Shown: positions 7,066 to 16,142 of the stretch, one piece after another
How the letters are laid out: the number at the start of each line of letters is the position of its first letter
How positions within the stretch are numbered: position 1 is the stretch's first letter
Source of the DNA: an uncultured bacterium
GTDB lineage: Bacteria > Pseudomonadota > Alphaproteobacteria > Rhodospirillales > Rhodospirillaceae
Direction: 5' to 3'
DNA: 56,300 bases
Assembly (NCBI GenBank): GCA_903888485.1
Contig: CAISTS010000019.1
Coordinates: forward strand, 1 to 56,300
Translations under genes and position numbers: made by a program
The notes under the pieces: model-generated
Seen by the model: only the letters and a program-made list of their open reading frames with translations
Told to the model about the DNA's origin: nothing
Database searches by the model: none

Positions 7066-8124
7066 ATGGCCCGCGCGAAAGCGAAAAACAAGATCAAGAA
7101 ACCCGCCAAGAAAGCGGCCAAGAAGCCCGCGCGCGCCGCGCGACAGGTGAAGCGCGCCGCGAAGAAATCTCCGCCCAAGGTCAAGAAGAAGCTTGCTAAA
7201 AGGCCGGCCGCGAAACTTGCGGCTCCGCCGCGCAAGACCACCGCGCCCGCCGCCGTGAAGAAGCCGCTCGACTTCCAATCGCTGATCCTCACGCTTCAGA
7301 AATTCTGGGCCGACCAGGGCTGTGTGATCCTGCAGCCCTACGACATGGAGATGGGCGCGGGCACCTTCCATCCGGCCACCACGCTGCGCGCGCTCGGTAA
7401 GGAGCCGTGGAGTGCGGCTTACGTTCAGCCTTCGCGCCGTCCCACCGACGGGCGCTACGGCGAGAACCCCAACCGCCTGCAGCACTACTACCAGTTCCAG
7501 GTCATCATCAAACCGTCGCCGGCGGACTCACAAGCGTTGTATCTCGAAAGCCTGAAAGCCATCGGTATCGATCCCATGGCCCACGACATCCGCTTTGTCG
7601 AAGACGACTGGGAAAGCCCGACGCTGGGCGCCTGGGGCCTCGGCTGGGAAGTCTGGTGCGACGGCATGGAAGTCACGCAGTTCACCTACTTCCAGCAGGT
7701 CGGCGGCATCGAATGCGATCCGGTCTCGGTCGAGCTCACCTACGGCCTCGAACGCCTGGCCATGTACATTCAGGGCAAGAACAGCCTGTACGACCTCGAC
7801 TTCAACGGCAGGGGTGTGACCTACGGCGACATCTTCCACCGCGCCGAGGTCGATTACTCCGCGCACAACTTCGAATATGCCGACACCGAGATCCTGTTCC
7901 GCCGTTTCGCCGATTGCGAGAAGGAGTGCGCGGCGCTGCTGGCCGCCAAGCTCGCCCAGCCGGCTTACGATCAGTGCATCAAGGCCTCGCATACTTTCAA
8001 TCTTCTCGATGCGCGCGGCGTCATCAGCGTCACCGAACGCGCCGCCTACATCGGCCGCGTGCGCGCCCTCGCCAAGCAATGCTGCGAAGCCTGGCTTGCG
8101 CCTTCCAACGCGAAGGGGGACTAA
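7066..8124 (+). CDS. glyQ: Glycine-tRNA ligase alpha subunit with basic N-terminal tail
   Basis: The catalytic alpha subunit of the alpha2beta2 glycyl-tRNA synthetase, which activates glycine and charges tRNA-Gly. The class II core starts at about residue 68 with [12 protein letters not shown], followed by GAGTFHPAT and [14 protein letters not shown]. At 352 residues it is about 55-65 longer than usual. The excess is an N-terminal tail with 21 Lys and 6 Arg in the first 66 residues and no acidic residue, rich in Ala and Pro like histone H1. The ATG at 7066 has a good Shine-Dalgarno (GGAGAGG), so the tail is probably translated; no later start has a comparable site. glyS follows after 3 bp. 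Confidence 0.95.
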   Translation: MARAKAKNKIKKPAKKAAKKPARAARQVKRAAKKSPPKVKKKLAKRPAAKLAAPPRKTTAPAAVKKPLDFQSLILTLQKFWADQGCVILQPYDMEMGAGTFHPATTLRALGKEPWSAAYVQPSRRPTDGRYGENPNRLQHYYQFQVIIKPSPADSQALYLESLKAIGIDPMAHDIRFVEDDWESPTLGAWGLGWEVWCDGMEVTQFTYFQQVGGIECDPVSVELTYGLERLAMYIQGKNSLYDLDFNGRGVTYGDIFHRAEVDYSAHNFEYADTEILFRRFADCEKECAALLAAKLAQPAYDQCIKASHTFNLLDARGVISVTERAAYIGRVRALAKQCCEAWLAPSNAKGD

Positions 8125-8127
8125 GCC

Positions 8128-10200
8128 ATGGCCGATTTCCTCCTCGAAATCTTCTCCGAAGAAATTCCCGCGCGTATGCAAAAGCAGGCGGCGGCGGACC
8201 TCGCGCGCCTCGTCGGCGATGCGCTGAAGGCGGGCGGCCTCGAAGCCAAGACGCTGGAGACCGCCGTCGGTCCCCGCCGCGTCGTGCTGTCGGCCACCGG
8301 GCTGCCCAAGGCGCAGCCGGATACCACCGAAGAACGCAAAGGCCCACAGGTCGGCGCGCCCGAACAGGCGATCCAAGGCTTCCTGAAGGCCGCGGGGCTC
8401 AAAAGTCTCGACGACGCCGAGAAACGCGAGATGCCCAAAGGGGTCTTCTATTTCGCGGTCACCAAGAAGCCCGGCCGTCCCACTGCCGATGTGGTGAAAG
8501 ACATCGTCGAAGCGGCCCTTCAGCAGCTTCCGTGGCCCAAGTCCATGCGCTGGGCCTCGAACCCAACGCGTTGGGTGCGCCCGCTACACGGCATCATCTG
8601 CGTGCTCGACGGCAAGGTCGTGCCGGTCGCTTTCGCCGGCGTCACCGCCGCTGCGACCACACGCGGCCATCGTTTCCTGTCGCCCGCCTTCATCGCGGTG
8701 AAGGACTTCGCCGACTACAAGGCGAAACTCCGCAAAGCCTTTGTGATCATCGATCCCGCTGAACGCGCCGAGATCATCACGACGACGCTGAAGAAACTCG
8801 CTGCCGCCGAAGGTCTCACGGTGAAGGATGATCCGGGCCTCGTCGCCGAGGTCACCGGCCTCGTCGAATGGCCCGTGCCGCTCTTGGGCACCATCGATGC
8901 GAAGTTCATGGACGTGCCGGCCGAGGTCCTGACCTCCGCCATGCGCAAGCATCAGAAGTATTTCGCGCTGACCACGAAGGACGGCAAGCTGTCGAACCGG
9001 TTTGGCGTCATCGCCAACATGGTGACGCCCGACAAGGGCAAAGAGATTATCGCCGGCAACGAGAAGGTGCTGCGCCCGCGCCTGTCCGACGCCAAGTTCT
9101 TCTGGGACCAGGACAAGAAGAAGTCCCTCGCGGATCGTTTGCCGAAACTCGAAGAGCGCGTGTTTCAGGCCAAGCTCGGCACCGTGCGCGCCAAGGTCGA
9201 GCGCCTCGTCGCGCTCGCGGCGTATCTCGCACAGCCGCTCAAGGCCGATGCCGCCGGCGCGCAGCGCGCGGCGCTTCTGTGCAAGGCGGACTTGTCGACA
9301 GAAATGGTCGGCGAGTTCCCGGACTTGCAAGGCATCATGGGCCACTACTACGCGCTGCATGAGGGTGAGCAGCCCGACGTGGCGCTGGCCATCGCCGAAC
9401 ATTATTCACCGCTGGGCCCCAATGATTCCTGCCCGAGCGCGCCCCTCAGCGTCATCGTCTCGCTGGCCGACAAGGTCGACAGCCTGATGGGCTTCTTCGC
9501 CATCAACGAAAAGCCCACGGGCTCCAAGGATCCTTACGCCCTGCGCCGCGCCGCCCTTGGCGTGATCCGCATTGTCCTCGAGAACAACCTGCGCCTGCCG
9601 TTGCTCGAGGTCTTCCGCTTCGCCCTCGGCACCTTCGGCAGCCTGGTGCCAGACAACGGGCGCGACAAAGTCGCCCGCGAAGTCCTCGACTTCTTCGCCG
9701 ACCGCCTGAAGGCTCACCTGCGCGATAAGGGCGTGCGCCACGACCTGGTGTCCGCCGTGTTCGCTCTGGGCGACGAGGACGATCTCGTGCGCCTCATGGC
9801 CCGCGTGGAGGCCCTGGCGGCCTTCGTGGCCAGCGACGACGGCGCCAACCTGCTGGTGGCCTACCGCCGCGCAGCCAACATCGTGCGCATCGAGGAGAAA
9901 AAGGACGACGCCGCGTATAAGGGCGACGTACCCGCAGCCGATCTCGGGGCTGCCGAGGGCGCCGATCTGCTGTCGGCCCTCAAGGCCGCTGAAGACACGG
10001 CCACGGACGCCCTGGCGGCCGAGGACTTCACCAGGGCCATGTCGGCCCTGGCGACCTTACGGAAGCCGGTCGATTCGTTCTTCGACAAGGTCAAGGTGAA
10101 CGCCGACGATCCGGCCCAGCGGGCGGCCCGCCTGCGGCTGCTTTCGAAGATCGAGGCGGCCATGAACCGGGTCGCCGATTTCTCCAAAATCGAAGGGTAA
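8128..10200 (+). CDS. glyS: Glycine-tRNA ligase beta subunit
   Basis: The 690-residue beta subunit, which recognises tRNA-Gly and stabilises the alpha2beta2 enzyme. The N terminus ([16 protein letters not shown]), the central [18 protein letters not shown] and the HD-like/anticodon-binding C-terminal half ([35 protein letters not shown]) are all characteristic. Length is normal for the family. It lies 3 bp after glyQ, so the two are one operon. It ends 169 bp before the ppdK start; that gap holds a strong palindrome and CTTAC repeats rather than a conventional terminator. Confidence 0.96.
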   Translation: MADFLLEIFSEEIPARMQKQAAADLARLVGDALKAGGLEAKTLETAVGPRRVVLSATGLPKAQPDTTEERKGPQVGAPEQAIQGFLKAAGLKSLDDAEKREMPKGVFYFAVTKKPGRPTADVVKDIVEAALQQLPWPKSMRWASNPTRWVRPLHGIICVLDGKVVPVAFAGVTAAATTRGHRFLSPAFIAVKDFADYKAKLRKAFVIIDPAERAEIITTTLKKLAAAEGLTVKDDPGLVAEVTGLVEWPVPLLGTIDAKFMDVPAEVLTSAMRKHQKYFALTTKDGKLSNRFGVIANMVTPDKGKEIIAGNEKVLRPRLSDAKFFWDQDKKKSLADRLPKLEERVFQAKLGTVRAKVERLVALAAYLAQPLKADAAGAQRAALLCKADLSTEMVGEFPDLQGIMGHYYALHEGEQPDVALAIAEHYSPLGPNDSCPSAPLSVIVSLADKVDSLMGFFAINEKPTGSKDPYALRRAALGVIRIVLENNLRLPLLEVFRFALGTFGSLVPDNGRDKVAREVLDFFADRLKAHLRDKGVRHDLVSAVFALGDEDDLVRLMARVEALAAFVASDDGANLLVAYRRAANIVRIEEKKDDAAYKGDVPAADLGAAEGADLLSALKAAEDTATDALAAEDFTRAMSALATLRKPVDSFFDKVKVNADDPAQRAARLRLLSKIEAAMNRVADFSKIEG

Positions 10201-10202
10201 GT

Positions 10203-10227
10203 GCTTACATTTCCTAGAAATGTAAGC
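10203..10227. promoter_or_regulatory. Perfect 11-bp-arm palindrome between glyS and ppdK
   Basis: Arms GCTTACATTTC (10203-10213) and GAAATGTAAGC (10217-10227) are exact reverse complements around CTA. No T-run follows, which argues against a terminator. The arms contain CTTACA/TGTAAG, the sequence repeated around the ppdK start. A dimeric HTH protein operator is the simplest reading. Confidence 0.55.
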
Positions 10228-10260
10228 TCGCCCTCCATCGTGCCGCGCAAAAAGCTGTAA

Positions 10261-10276
10261 AATCCCGTGCGGGATT
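10261..10276. promoter_or_regulatory. Short palindrome AATCCCG-TG-CGGGATT
   Basis: A perfect 7-bp inverted repeat with a 2-bp centre, in the glyS-ppdK gap. The 2-nt loop is too small for an RNA hairpin, so a DNA-binding site is more likely. It is unrelated in sequence to the CTTAC motifs. Confidence 0.3.
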
Positions 10277-10300
10277 CGCAACTGTTGGCCGAACTCGGTG

Positions 10301-10370
10301 TTGTAAGCACATATCTTTCCGCCTATTTAAGACCGCCTTACGTACCCTTACTTACAAAGGTGAGCTTACA
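10301..10370 (+). promoter_or_regulatory. Cluster of CTTAC/GTAAG half-sites before ppdK
   Basis: TGTAAGCAC (10302-10310) is the inverse of GTGCTTACA at 10201-10209. CTTAC recurs at 10337, 10347, 10351 and 10365, the last running into the ATG at 10370. With the palindrome at 10203 this makes at least seven half-sites within 170 bp. I infer an operator array, possibly for the HTH domain encoded immediately downstream. No clear sigma-70 boxes were identified within it. Confidence 0.5.
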
Positions 10371-13288
10371 TGCGTGACAGCGCCCTTGAACGCGCCATCA
10401 CCGAGGCCGGCGGCACTGCCGCCCTGGCCCGGTCCATCAACGTCACCCCCCAAGCCATCAGCCAATGGGACCGTGTACCCGCCGAGCGGGCGCTGGCCGT
10501 CGAACAGGCCACGGGCGGCAAGGTCACGCGTCATGAACTCCGGCCCGATCTTTACCCCTCCGGCATCGCGGTCCCCGACCGCGCGCCGGTGCCGGCCGCG
10601 AACGCCAAGTGGGTCTATACCTTTGGCGCCGGGAAAGCCGAGGGCGCGGCGTCCATGAAGAACCTGCTCGGCGGCAAGGGCGCGAACCTAGCCGAGATGA
10701 GCAGCATCGGCGTGCCGGTGCCGCCCGGCTTCACCATCACCACCGACGTCTGCACCTACTACTACGCTCACGGCAAGCAATACCCCGGCACGCTCAAGGG
10801 CCAGGTCGAGCAGGGCATCGCCACCATCGAAACGCAAATCGGCGGCGCGAAATTCGGCGACGTGAATAACCCGCTGCTCGTCTCGGTACGTTCGGGCGCG
10901 CGGGCCTCCATGCCGGGCATGATGGATACGATCCTCAACCTCGGCCTCAACGATCTGACCGTCGAAGGTCTCGCGCGCCAGGCGGGCGATGCGCGCTTCG
11001 CCTACGACAGCTATCGCCGCTTCATCCAGATGTACTCGAGCGTGGTCCTCAACATGGATCACTACGACTTCGAGCAGATCATGGACCTCGCCAAAGAAGA
11101 TAAGGGCATCCAGCTCGACACCGAACTGACCGCGAACGACCTCAAGGTGCTGGTCGAAGCCTACAAGAAGAAGATCGAAGAAGAACTCGGCGCGCCATTC
11201 CCGCAGGATGTGCACCAACAGCTCTGGGGCGCCATCGGTGCCGTGTTCAGCAGCTGGATGAACACCCGCGCCAACACTTACCGCAAGCTCCACGAGATTC
11301 CCGACAATTGGGGCACCGCCGTCAATGTCCAGTCGATGGTCTTCGGCAACATGGGCGACGATTGCGCCACCGGTGTCTGCTTCAGCCGTGATCCCTCGAC
11401 GGGTGCCAACGTGTTCTACGGCGAGTACCTCGTGAATGCCCAAGGCGAGGACGTGGTCGCCGGCATCCGAACCCCGCAACAGATCACCATCGACGGCAAG
11501 AACGCGCAGAACTCGAACCTGCCCGCCATGGAAGAGGTGATGCCGGCGCTCTACAAGGAGCTGCTCGAGACGCGCCACCGCCTCGAAAGGCACTACGCCG
11601 ACATGCAGGACATGGAATTCACCATCCAGAAGGGCAAGCTCTGGATGCTGCAGACCCGCAACGGCAAACGCACAGCCCAAGCCGGCTTCAAGATCGCTGT
11701 CGACATGGCGCGCGAGGGACTGATCAGCGAAGAAGAGGCCGTGCGCCGCATCAATCCGGCCCAGCTAGATCAGTTGCTGCATCCGATGCTCGATCCCAAG
11801 GCGCCGCGCACGCTGCTTTCGCGCGGGCTGCCGGCGTCGCCGGGCGCCGCCTCGGGCAAAATCGTCTTCACCGCCGAAGACTCCGAAGATTGGGTGCGCC
11901 GCGGCGAGAAGGTCATTCTCGTTCGCCGCGAGACCAGCCCCGAGGACATCGGCGGCATGCACGTCTCCCAAGGCATCCTCACCACCCGCGGCGGTATGAC
12001 CAGTCACGCGGCGGTGGTTGCGCGCGGCATGGGCACGCCGTGCGTTTGCGGCGCGGGCGACATCAACGTCGATGTCAAGGCCAAGACCGCGCGCGTGCGC
12101 GACAAGATCCTGCTGGAAGGCGACACCATCACCATCGACGGCGCGACCGGCGAAGTGTTCCTCGGCAAGGTCGCCACCATTCGGCCTGCGCTCACCGGCG
12201 ATTTCGCGACGCTCATGGGCTGGGTCGACAATATCCGCAAACTGAAGGTGCGCGCCAACGCCGAGACGCCGCTCGACGCCGAGACGGCGCGCAAGTTCGG
12301 CGCGGAAGGTATCGGCCTCTGCCGCACCGAACACATGTTCTTTGACCCGGCGCGCATCCTGACCATGCGTCAGATGATCCTGGCCAAGGACGCGGGCGGG
12401 CGCAAAGCCGCCCTCGACAAGCTGCTGCCCTACCAGCGCGGCGACTTCGTCAAGCTCTTCACCATCATGGACGGTTTGCCGGTCACCATCCGCCTGCTTG
12501 ATCCGCCGCTGCACGAGTTCCTGCCGCACACCGACGCCGAGATCACCGAGGTGGCGCAGGGTGCTGGCGTATCCGAAGACTCCGTGCGCGATGCGCTGAC
12601 GCGCCTGCATGAAAGCAATCCGATGCTTGGACACCGCGGCGTGCGTCTCGGCGTCTCGCACCCCGAGATCTACGAGATGCAGGCGCGCGCGATCTTCGAA
12701 GCCGCGGTGCAAGTGGCGCAGGCGGGCAAGAAGGTGCTGCCGGAAGTGATGATCCCCCTGGTCGGCATCAAGATGGAGTTCGACCTCATGAAGAAGGTGA
12801 TCGACGACACGGCCAAAACCGTGTTCGCGCAAGCGGGCGTTTCCGTCGAGTACGCCGTCGGCACCATGATTGAACTCCCGCGCGCAGCACTGCAAGCCGG
12901 CGAGATCGCCGCGACCGCCGAGTTCTTCTCCTTCGGCACCAACGATCTGACGCAAACCACGCTGGGTCTCTCTCGCGACGATTGCGCCGCGCTCATCGAG
13001 ATTTACAAAACCAAGGGCATCTATGCCAAAGACCCCTTCGCCAGCCTCGATCAGGAAGGCGTGGGCGAGCTGATCACCATCGCGGCGGCCCGTGGGCGGC
13101 AGACCCGCAAGACCTTGAAGCTCGGCATCTGCGGCGAGCACGGTGGCGACCCGGACTCCATCGCCTTCTGTCACAATGCCGGCCTCGACTACGTCTCGTG
13201 CTCGCCCTACCGTGTGCCGGTGGCGCGCCTCGCCGCTGCGCAAGCGGTGCTCGCGCAGAAGGGCAGCAAGCCCACGAGCCTGAACTAA
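10370..13288 (+). CDS. ppdK: Pyruvate, phosphate dikinase with N-terminal YdaS/Cro-type HTH domain
   Basis: PPDK interconverts pyruvate + ATP + Pi with PEP + AMP + PPi. Residues about 80-970 are a complete enzyme: N-terminal KWVYTFGAG and LLGGKGANLAEM of the ATP-grasp domain, the phosphohistidine loop GGMTSHAAVVARGMG with catalytic His near 546, and the PEP-binding barrel ending in CGEHGGDP and YVSCSPYRVPVARL with the catalytic Cys. Ahead of it, residues 1-62 (MRDSALERAITEAGGTAALA ... TPQAISQWDRVP ... ATGGKVTRHELRPDLYP) form a whole YdaS-antitoxin/Cro-like helix-turn-helix domain, normally a stand-alone protein. A Pro/Ala linker joins them in one uninterrupted frame. The total is 972 residues versus about 880-900 for PPDK. 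An in-frame GTG about 70 codons in could make an unfused enzyme but has no visible ribosome-binding site. Confidence 0.93.
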   Translation: MRDSALERAITEAGGTAALARSINVTPQAISQWDRVPAERALAVEQATGGKVTRHELRPDLYPSGIAVPDRAPVPAANAKWVYTFGAGKAEGAASMKNLLGGKGANLAEMSSIGVPVPPGFTITTDVCTYYYAHGKQYPGTLKGQVEQGIATIETQIGGAKFGDVNNPLLVSVRSGARASMPGMMDTILNLGLNDLTVEGLARQAGDARFAYDSYRRFIQMYSSVVLNMDHYDFEQIMDLAKEDKGIQLDTELTANDLKVLVEAYKKKIEEELGAPFPQDVHQQLWGAIGAVFSSWMNTRANTYRKLHEIPDNWGTAVNVQSMVFGNMGDDCATGVCFSRDPSTGANVFYGEYLVNAQGEDVVAGIRTPQQITIDGKNAQNSNLPAMEEVMPALYKELLETRHRLERHYADMQDMEFTIQKGKLWMLQTRNGKRTAQAGFKIAVDMAREGLISEEEAVRRINPAQLDQLLHPMLDPKAPRTLLSRGLPASPGAASGKIVFTAEDSEDWVRRGEKVILVRRETSPEDIGGMHVSQGILTTRGGMTSHAAVVARGMGTPCVCGAGDINVDVKAKTARVRDKILLEGDTITIDGATGEVFLGKVATIRPALTGDFATLMGWVDNIRKLKVRANAETPLDAETARKFGAEGIGLCRTEHMFFDPARILTMRQMILAKDAGGRKAALDKLLPYQRGDFVKLFTIMDGLPVTIRLLDPPLHEFLPHTDAEITEVAQGAGVSEDSVRDALTRLHESNPMLGHRGVRLGVSHPEIYEMQARAIFEAAVQVAQAGKKVLPEVMIPLVGIKMEFDLMKKVIDDTAKTVFAQAGVSVEYAVGTMIELPRAALQAGEIAATAEFFSFGTNDLTQTTLGLSRDDCAALIEIYKTKGIYAKDPFASLDQEGVGELITIAAARGRQTRKTLKLGICGEHGGDPDSIAFCHNAGLDYVSCSPYRVPVARLAAAQAVLAQKGSKPTSLN

Positions 13289-13299
13289 AGAGGAGCCGC

Positions 13300-13953
13300 A
13301 TGCGGCTTGCGGACATCAAGGCCGTATGCGCTGTCTGGCAGGGCGAGGTCCTCGACAAGGCCGGCATTGCCGTGCACGAGGACGCCGATCCGCCGTTCAG
13401 CCCTGAGTCCGAGGAATTCCGTCTTCTCTATAGGCGAGTGTTCATGCCGCGCGACCCGGCCAAGGCCAGCATCGAGCTGCGGCTGCTCGAGGATCACGTC
13501 TTCTCGCCGGGCGCGGTCACCCTCGAAGTGCTCATCGAGAGCTACGGGCGCATCGCGCAGCGCCTGCAGCAGCGCACCAGCCATCTGGCGTTCCAGGCGC
13601 TCACGGTATTTCGCCCGCGCTCCCAAGACCAACTGCGTACGGTCTTCGACGCCGTAACGCGCGGCCGCTTGTTTCTGGTGACGCATAGTCTGTGGGGCTT
13701 CATGCTGCGGGGCGGCCTCTACTTCCCGAAGTCATTCTGGGAGGGCGCACCCGATTTGCAGCGCACGACCGTGCAGCCGCGCAGCATCGCCGATAATGCT
13801 TTGTCGTTGCCGGCGCCGCTCCTCGGCCGCATCGATGCGTATAAGCCGTGGCGCGCCGTGGGTTGGGGGGTCGAACCTCCGCGCGCCGCACCAGCGCCTA
13901 GGCCGGTGCGCGCCGCCCGCGCCAGAGGATCAGTGCCGCCAGTAGCGGGGTAG
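13300..13953 (+). CDS. Hypothetical protein
   Basis: A 217-residue protein of no family I recognise. It starts at an ATG with an excellent Shine-Dalgarno (AGAGGAG) 11 bp after the ppdK stop, so it is in the same transcript. Residues 1-185 look like a normal mixed alpha/beta soluble protein (YRRVFMPRDPAKASIELRLL, FRPRSQDQLRTVFDAV, TRGRLFLVTHSLWGF). The last 30 residues turn abruptly Pro/Arg/Ala-rich and overlap a small minus-strand ORF, so the original C terminus may have been lost to a frameshift. Confidence 0.65.
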   Translation: MRLADIKAVCAVWQGEVLDKAGIAVHEDADPPFSPESEEFRLLYRRVFMPRDPAKASIELRLLEDHVFSPGAVTLEVLIESYGRIAQRLQQRTSHLAFQALTVFRPRSQDQLRTVFDAVTRGRLFLVTHSLWGFMLRGGLYFPKSFWEGAPDLQRTTVQPRSIADNALSLPAPLLGRIDAYKPWRAVGWGVEPPRAAPAPRPVRAARARGSVPPVAG

Positions 13954-14044
13954 TCGCGAACAGCACAAACGAGCGCGCCGCGAAAACCTGCACGGGGATG
14001 ACAAGCGAGACTAGTTGCCGCCTGGTGTGCTCAGCTTCATCCAC
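13898..14044 (-). CDS. Putative 48-aa membrane protein downstream of ygfZ
   Basis: Overlapping the last 34 bases of ygfZ in another frame, a GTG at 14044 opens MDEAEHTRRQLVSLVIPVQV followed by a hydrophobic segment (FVLFATTPLLAALILW) and a basic tail (RGRRAPA). The topology is that of a single-pass small membrane protein. No Shine-Dalgarno is visible, so expression would depend on coupling to ygfZ. It also overlaps the odd C-terminal tail of the plus-strand gene. It could instead be a remnant. Confidence 0.35.
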   Translation of the reverse strand: MDEAEHTRRQLVSLVIPVQVFAARSFVLFATTPLLAALILWRGRRAPA

Positions 14045-14913
14045 GCCGGCGGATGGGCGGTCAGGCGCGTGGTGCCGGCGTGTAGCGCGCCGGCGATCTT
14101 GTCGAGGCGGACCAGGGCAAGGCCTGCGCTGCCCGCGGCGCTTTTCATCTCGCCGGCTTCCAAACCATCATCGCTGGTGAGCGGTGTGCCGGGCGCGGGC
14201 GCGGGGCCCTCGGCCGTCACCGGCATCAAGTGCTTCTTGATGAGTGCGCGGTAATGCGTACGCGCCGTCAGCTCCTGGCCGATGTAGCAGCCTTTCTGGA
14301 AATCGACGCCGTGCAACTCCTCGAAACCGTTTTCGAGCAGCAGCGCCTTGTCGACTTCCATGTCGCGGCTGCCGTCGGGCAAGCCTAAGGCCATGCGGAA
14401 GGCGTCGAAGTCCTCGGGCGTGGCCGCGGTGAGGCCGTGCTTGGAAAGGCCCGCAGCCTGTTCCGGCGTCAGCGCGAAGCGCACCCCGGCGTCTCTCAAT
14501 CTTGGATCAGTCGCGAGCACGCCCGCGCCATGCGCCTTCACATGACCGGGCACATCGGACGTTTGCAGCGCCGCGCTGGCGCCTTCGCCCCAGGCGACAC
14601 CCACGGTCAGCGTGTCGTCGGCGGCAAGACTGACCTTGGCGCGCAATTTGTATCGCGCAAGGCGCGTGACCAGATCGTCGCGCCGCGCGCGTTCGCATTC
14701 GAGCAGGATCGCGTCATGATGCGGGACGGCGAAGAATTCGTGCAGGAACTTGCCTTGCGGTGTCAGGAGCGCGGCCCAGACCGCCGCGCCCGCCTGGACC
14801 TTGGCCATATCGTTGGAGACCAGGTTCTGCAGGAACGAGACACGGTCCAGGCCGCGCACGGCGATCAGCGCGCGGTGGGGAAGGAGGGTGGTGTGCGGGG
14901 CCGGAAGCGCCAT
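14011..14913 (-). CDS. ygfZ: YgfZ/GcvT-type folate-binding protein
   Basis: A 300-residue GcvT-like protein. The diagnostic YgfZ motif is present as KGCYIGQE in VDFQKGCYIGQELTARTHYR, containing the conserved Cys that works in Fe-S cluster assembly/repair of radical-SAM and other enzymes such as MiaB. Start: MALPAPHTTLLPHRALIAVRG, typical of the family. It is divergent from the first glycosyltransferase across 54 bp. Confidence 0.9.
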   Translation of the reverse strand: MALPAPHTTLLPHRALIAVRGLDRVSFLQNLVSNDMAKVQAGAAVWAALLTPQGKFLHEFFAVPHHDAILLECERARRDDLVTRLARYKLRAKVSLAADDTLTVGVAWGEGASAALQTSDVPGHVKAHGAGVLATDPRLRDAGVRFALTPEQAAGLSKHGLTAATPEDFDAFRMALGLPDGSRDMEVDKALLLENGFEELHGVDFQKGCYIGQELTARTHYRALIKKHLMPVTAEGPAPAPGTPLTSDDGLEAGEMKSAAGSAGLALVRLDKIAGALHAGTTRLTAHPPAWMKLSTPGGN

Positions 14914-14967
14914 GCCTGATATGTAGCACTCCCTATCGTCCCGGCAAGCTGGCGGCTATAAGACTGC

Positions 14968-16134
14968 ATGCGCTACGTCTTTGTCGACGACTCCGCCCTG
15001 GCTTACGACGGCTACACCCCATTGCGCCGCCCCCTCGGCGGCATGGAGAAGGCCGTCATCGGGCTCACCAACGCGTTGTTCGAGCGCGGTCATGACGTCA
15101 AAGTCATCAACCGCGTCGCATATGCGCACATGGCCGAGGGCGCCTATTGGGTCCCCTTCGGCGACGCCATGATGCCCAAACAGGCCGATGTGCTGATCGC
15201 ACTGCGCAAACCACAGCTCATGGGCTTCATGCGCGCGGCCAGCCATCGCCTGCTCTGGGTGATGGGCGCGCCCGACTATCTCAATGCATCGGTGCACGAA
15301 CCGCTGTGGGATTCCTTTGGCGCATCGCTGCTGTTCATCCGTCAAAACCAGCGGAGCGCCTATAAGGGCAAGGTGCGCAGCGCCGTGATCGCGCCGGGCG
15401 TGCGTCCGACCTATTGGGAGCCGCCGGCGCCGCCCGCGCATGTGCCGATCCCGATGCCCGATGACTACGGTTACGATCCGCACGCCGATGCCGCGCGCCA
15501 AGTGGCGGAAGAGGCCGCCCGCAAGGCCGCCGAGGAAGCTGCGGCTGCGCCGCCTGCGCTTCCCGGGGCCCATGCCATCGTCACCACGCATCCGAGTCAG
15601 GGACTCTTGTGGCTGGTGGACGTGTGGTCGCGGCTGATCCATCCGCAGATGCCGAAGGCGCGGCTGTCAGTCTATTCGGCCGTGCTCAGCAAAGGCATCA
15701 AAGGCGAAGAAGTCCCCGAGACGATGCTGCCGATCCTCGAGCAGGTCATGGCGGCGGTGAAAGCCAATGTCGTGATCCTCGATCCGCGTAATGACGAAGG
15801 CATGGCGCAGTCCTACCGTGAGGCGCGCGTGCACCTGTACCCGGGCGACGCCGGCGACTTCGCGTGTTGGACACTTGGTGAGTCGCAAGCCGCCGGCGTG
15901 CCGGCGGTGGCACGGGCGCTTGGCGGTACGAGTGAGCGCATCGACAACGGCAGCACCGGCTACATCGTGCCGGACGACAGCGCCTTCGCCAACGTGACGC
16001 TGCAGATCCTCGGCAACGATGACGTTTATAAGACCCTGAGCGCCACCGCGTCTGAGGTCACACGCCGCCGCCCCTGGGCACTCGCCGCCCAGGAGCTCGA
16101 TAACTTCATCGCCACACTGCCGCCGTCCGACTAG
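14968..16134 (+). CDS. Glycosyltransferase (GT4-like) with Ala/Glu-rich linker
   Basis: A 388-residue GT-B type glycosyltransferase. The N-terminal domain has PLGGMEKAVIGLTNAL, the glycine loop typical of GT4. The C-terminal domain contains YPGDAGDFACWTLGESQAAG, equivalent to the family's E(x7)E donor-binding loop, followed by GTSERIDNGSTGYIVPDD. Residues about 170-200 form a helical Ala/Glu/Lys-rich linker (ARQVAEEAARKAAEEAAAAP) between the domains, which is an unusual insertion. It heads a run of three glycosyltransferases and asnB, pointing to LPS, capsule or exopolysaccharide assembly. Donor and acceptor unknown. Confidence 0.8.
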   Translation: MRYVFVDDSALAYDGYTPLRRPLGGMEKAVIGLTNALFERGHDVKVINRVAYAHMAEGAYWVPFGDAMMPKQADVLIALRKPQLMGFMRAASHRLLWVMGAPDYLNASVHEPLWDSFGASLLFIRQNQRSAYKGKVRSAVIAPGVRPTYWEPPAPPAHVPIPMPDDYGYDPHADAARQVAEEAARKAAEEAAAAPPALPGAHAIVTTHPSQGLLWLVDVWSRLIHPQMPKARLSVYSAVLSKGIKGEEVPETMLPILEQVMAAVKANVVILDPRNDEGMAQSYREARVHLYPGDAGDFACWTLGESQAAGVPAVARALGGTSERIDNGSTGYIVPDDSAFANVTLQILGNDDVYKTLSATASEVTRRRPWALAAQELDNFIATLPPSD

Positions 16135-16142
16135 GAGTCCGC

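Noticed and set aside
11765..13243. 492-codon minus-strand ORF
   Set aside because: Antisense shadow of ppdK caused by high-G+C third positions; composition is Ala/Arg/His-rich with no family similarity.
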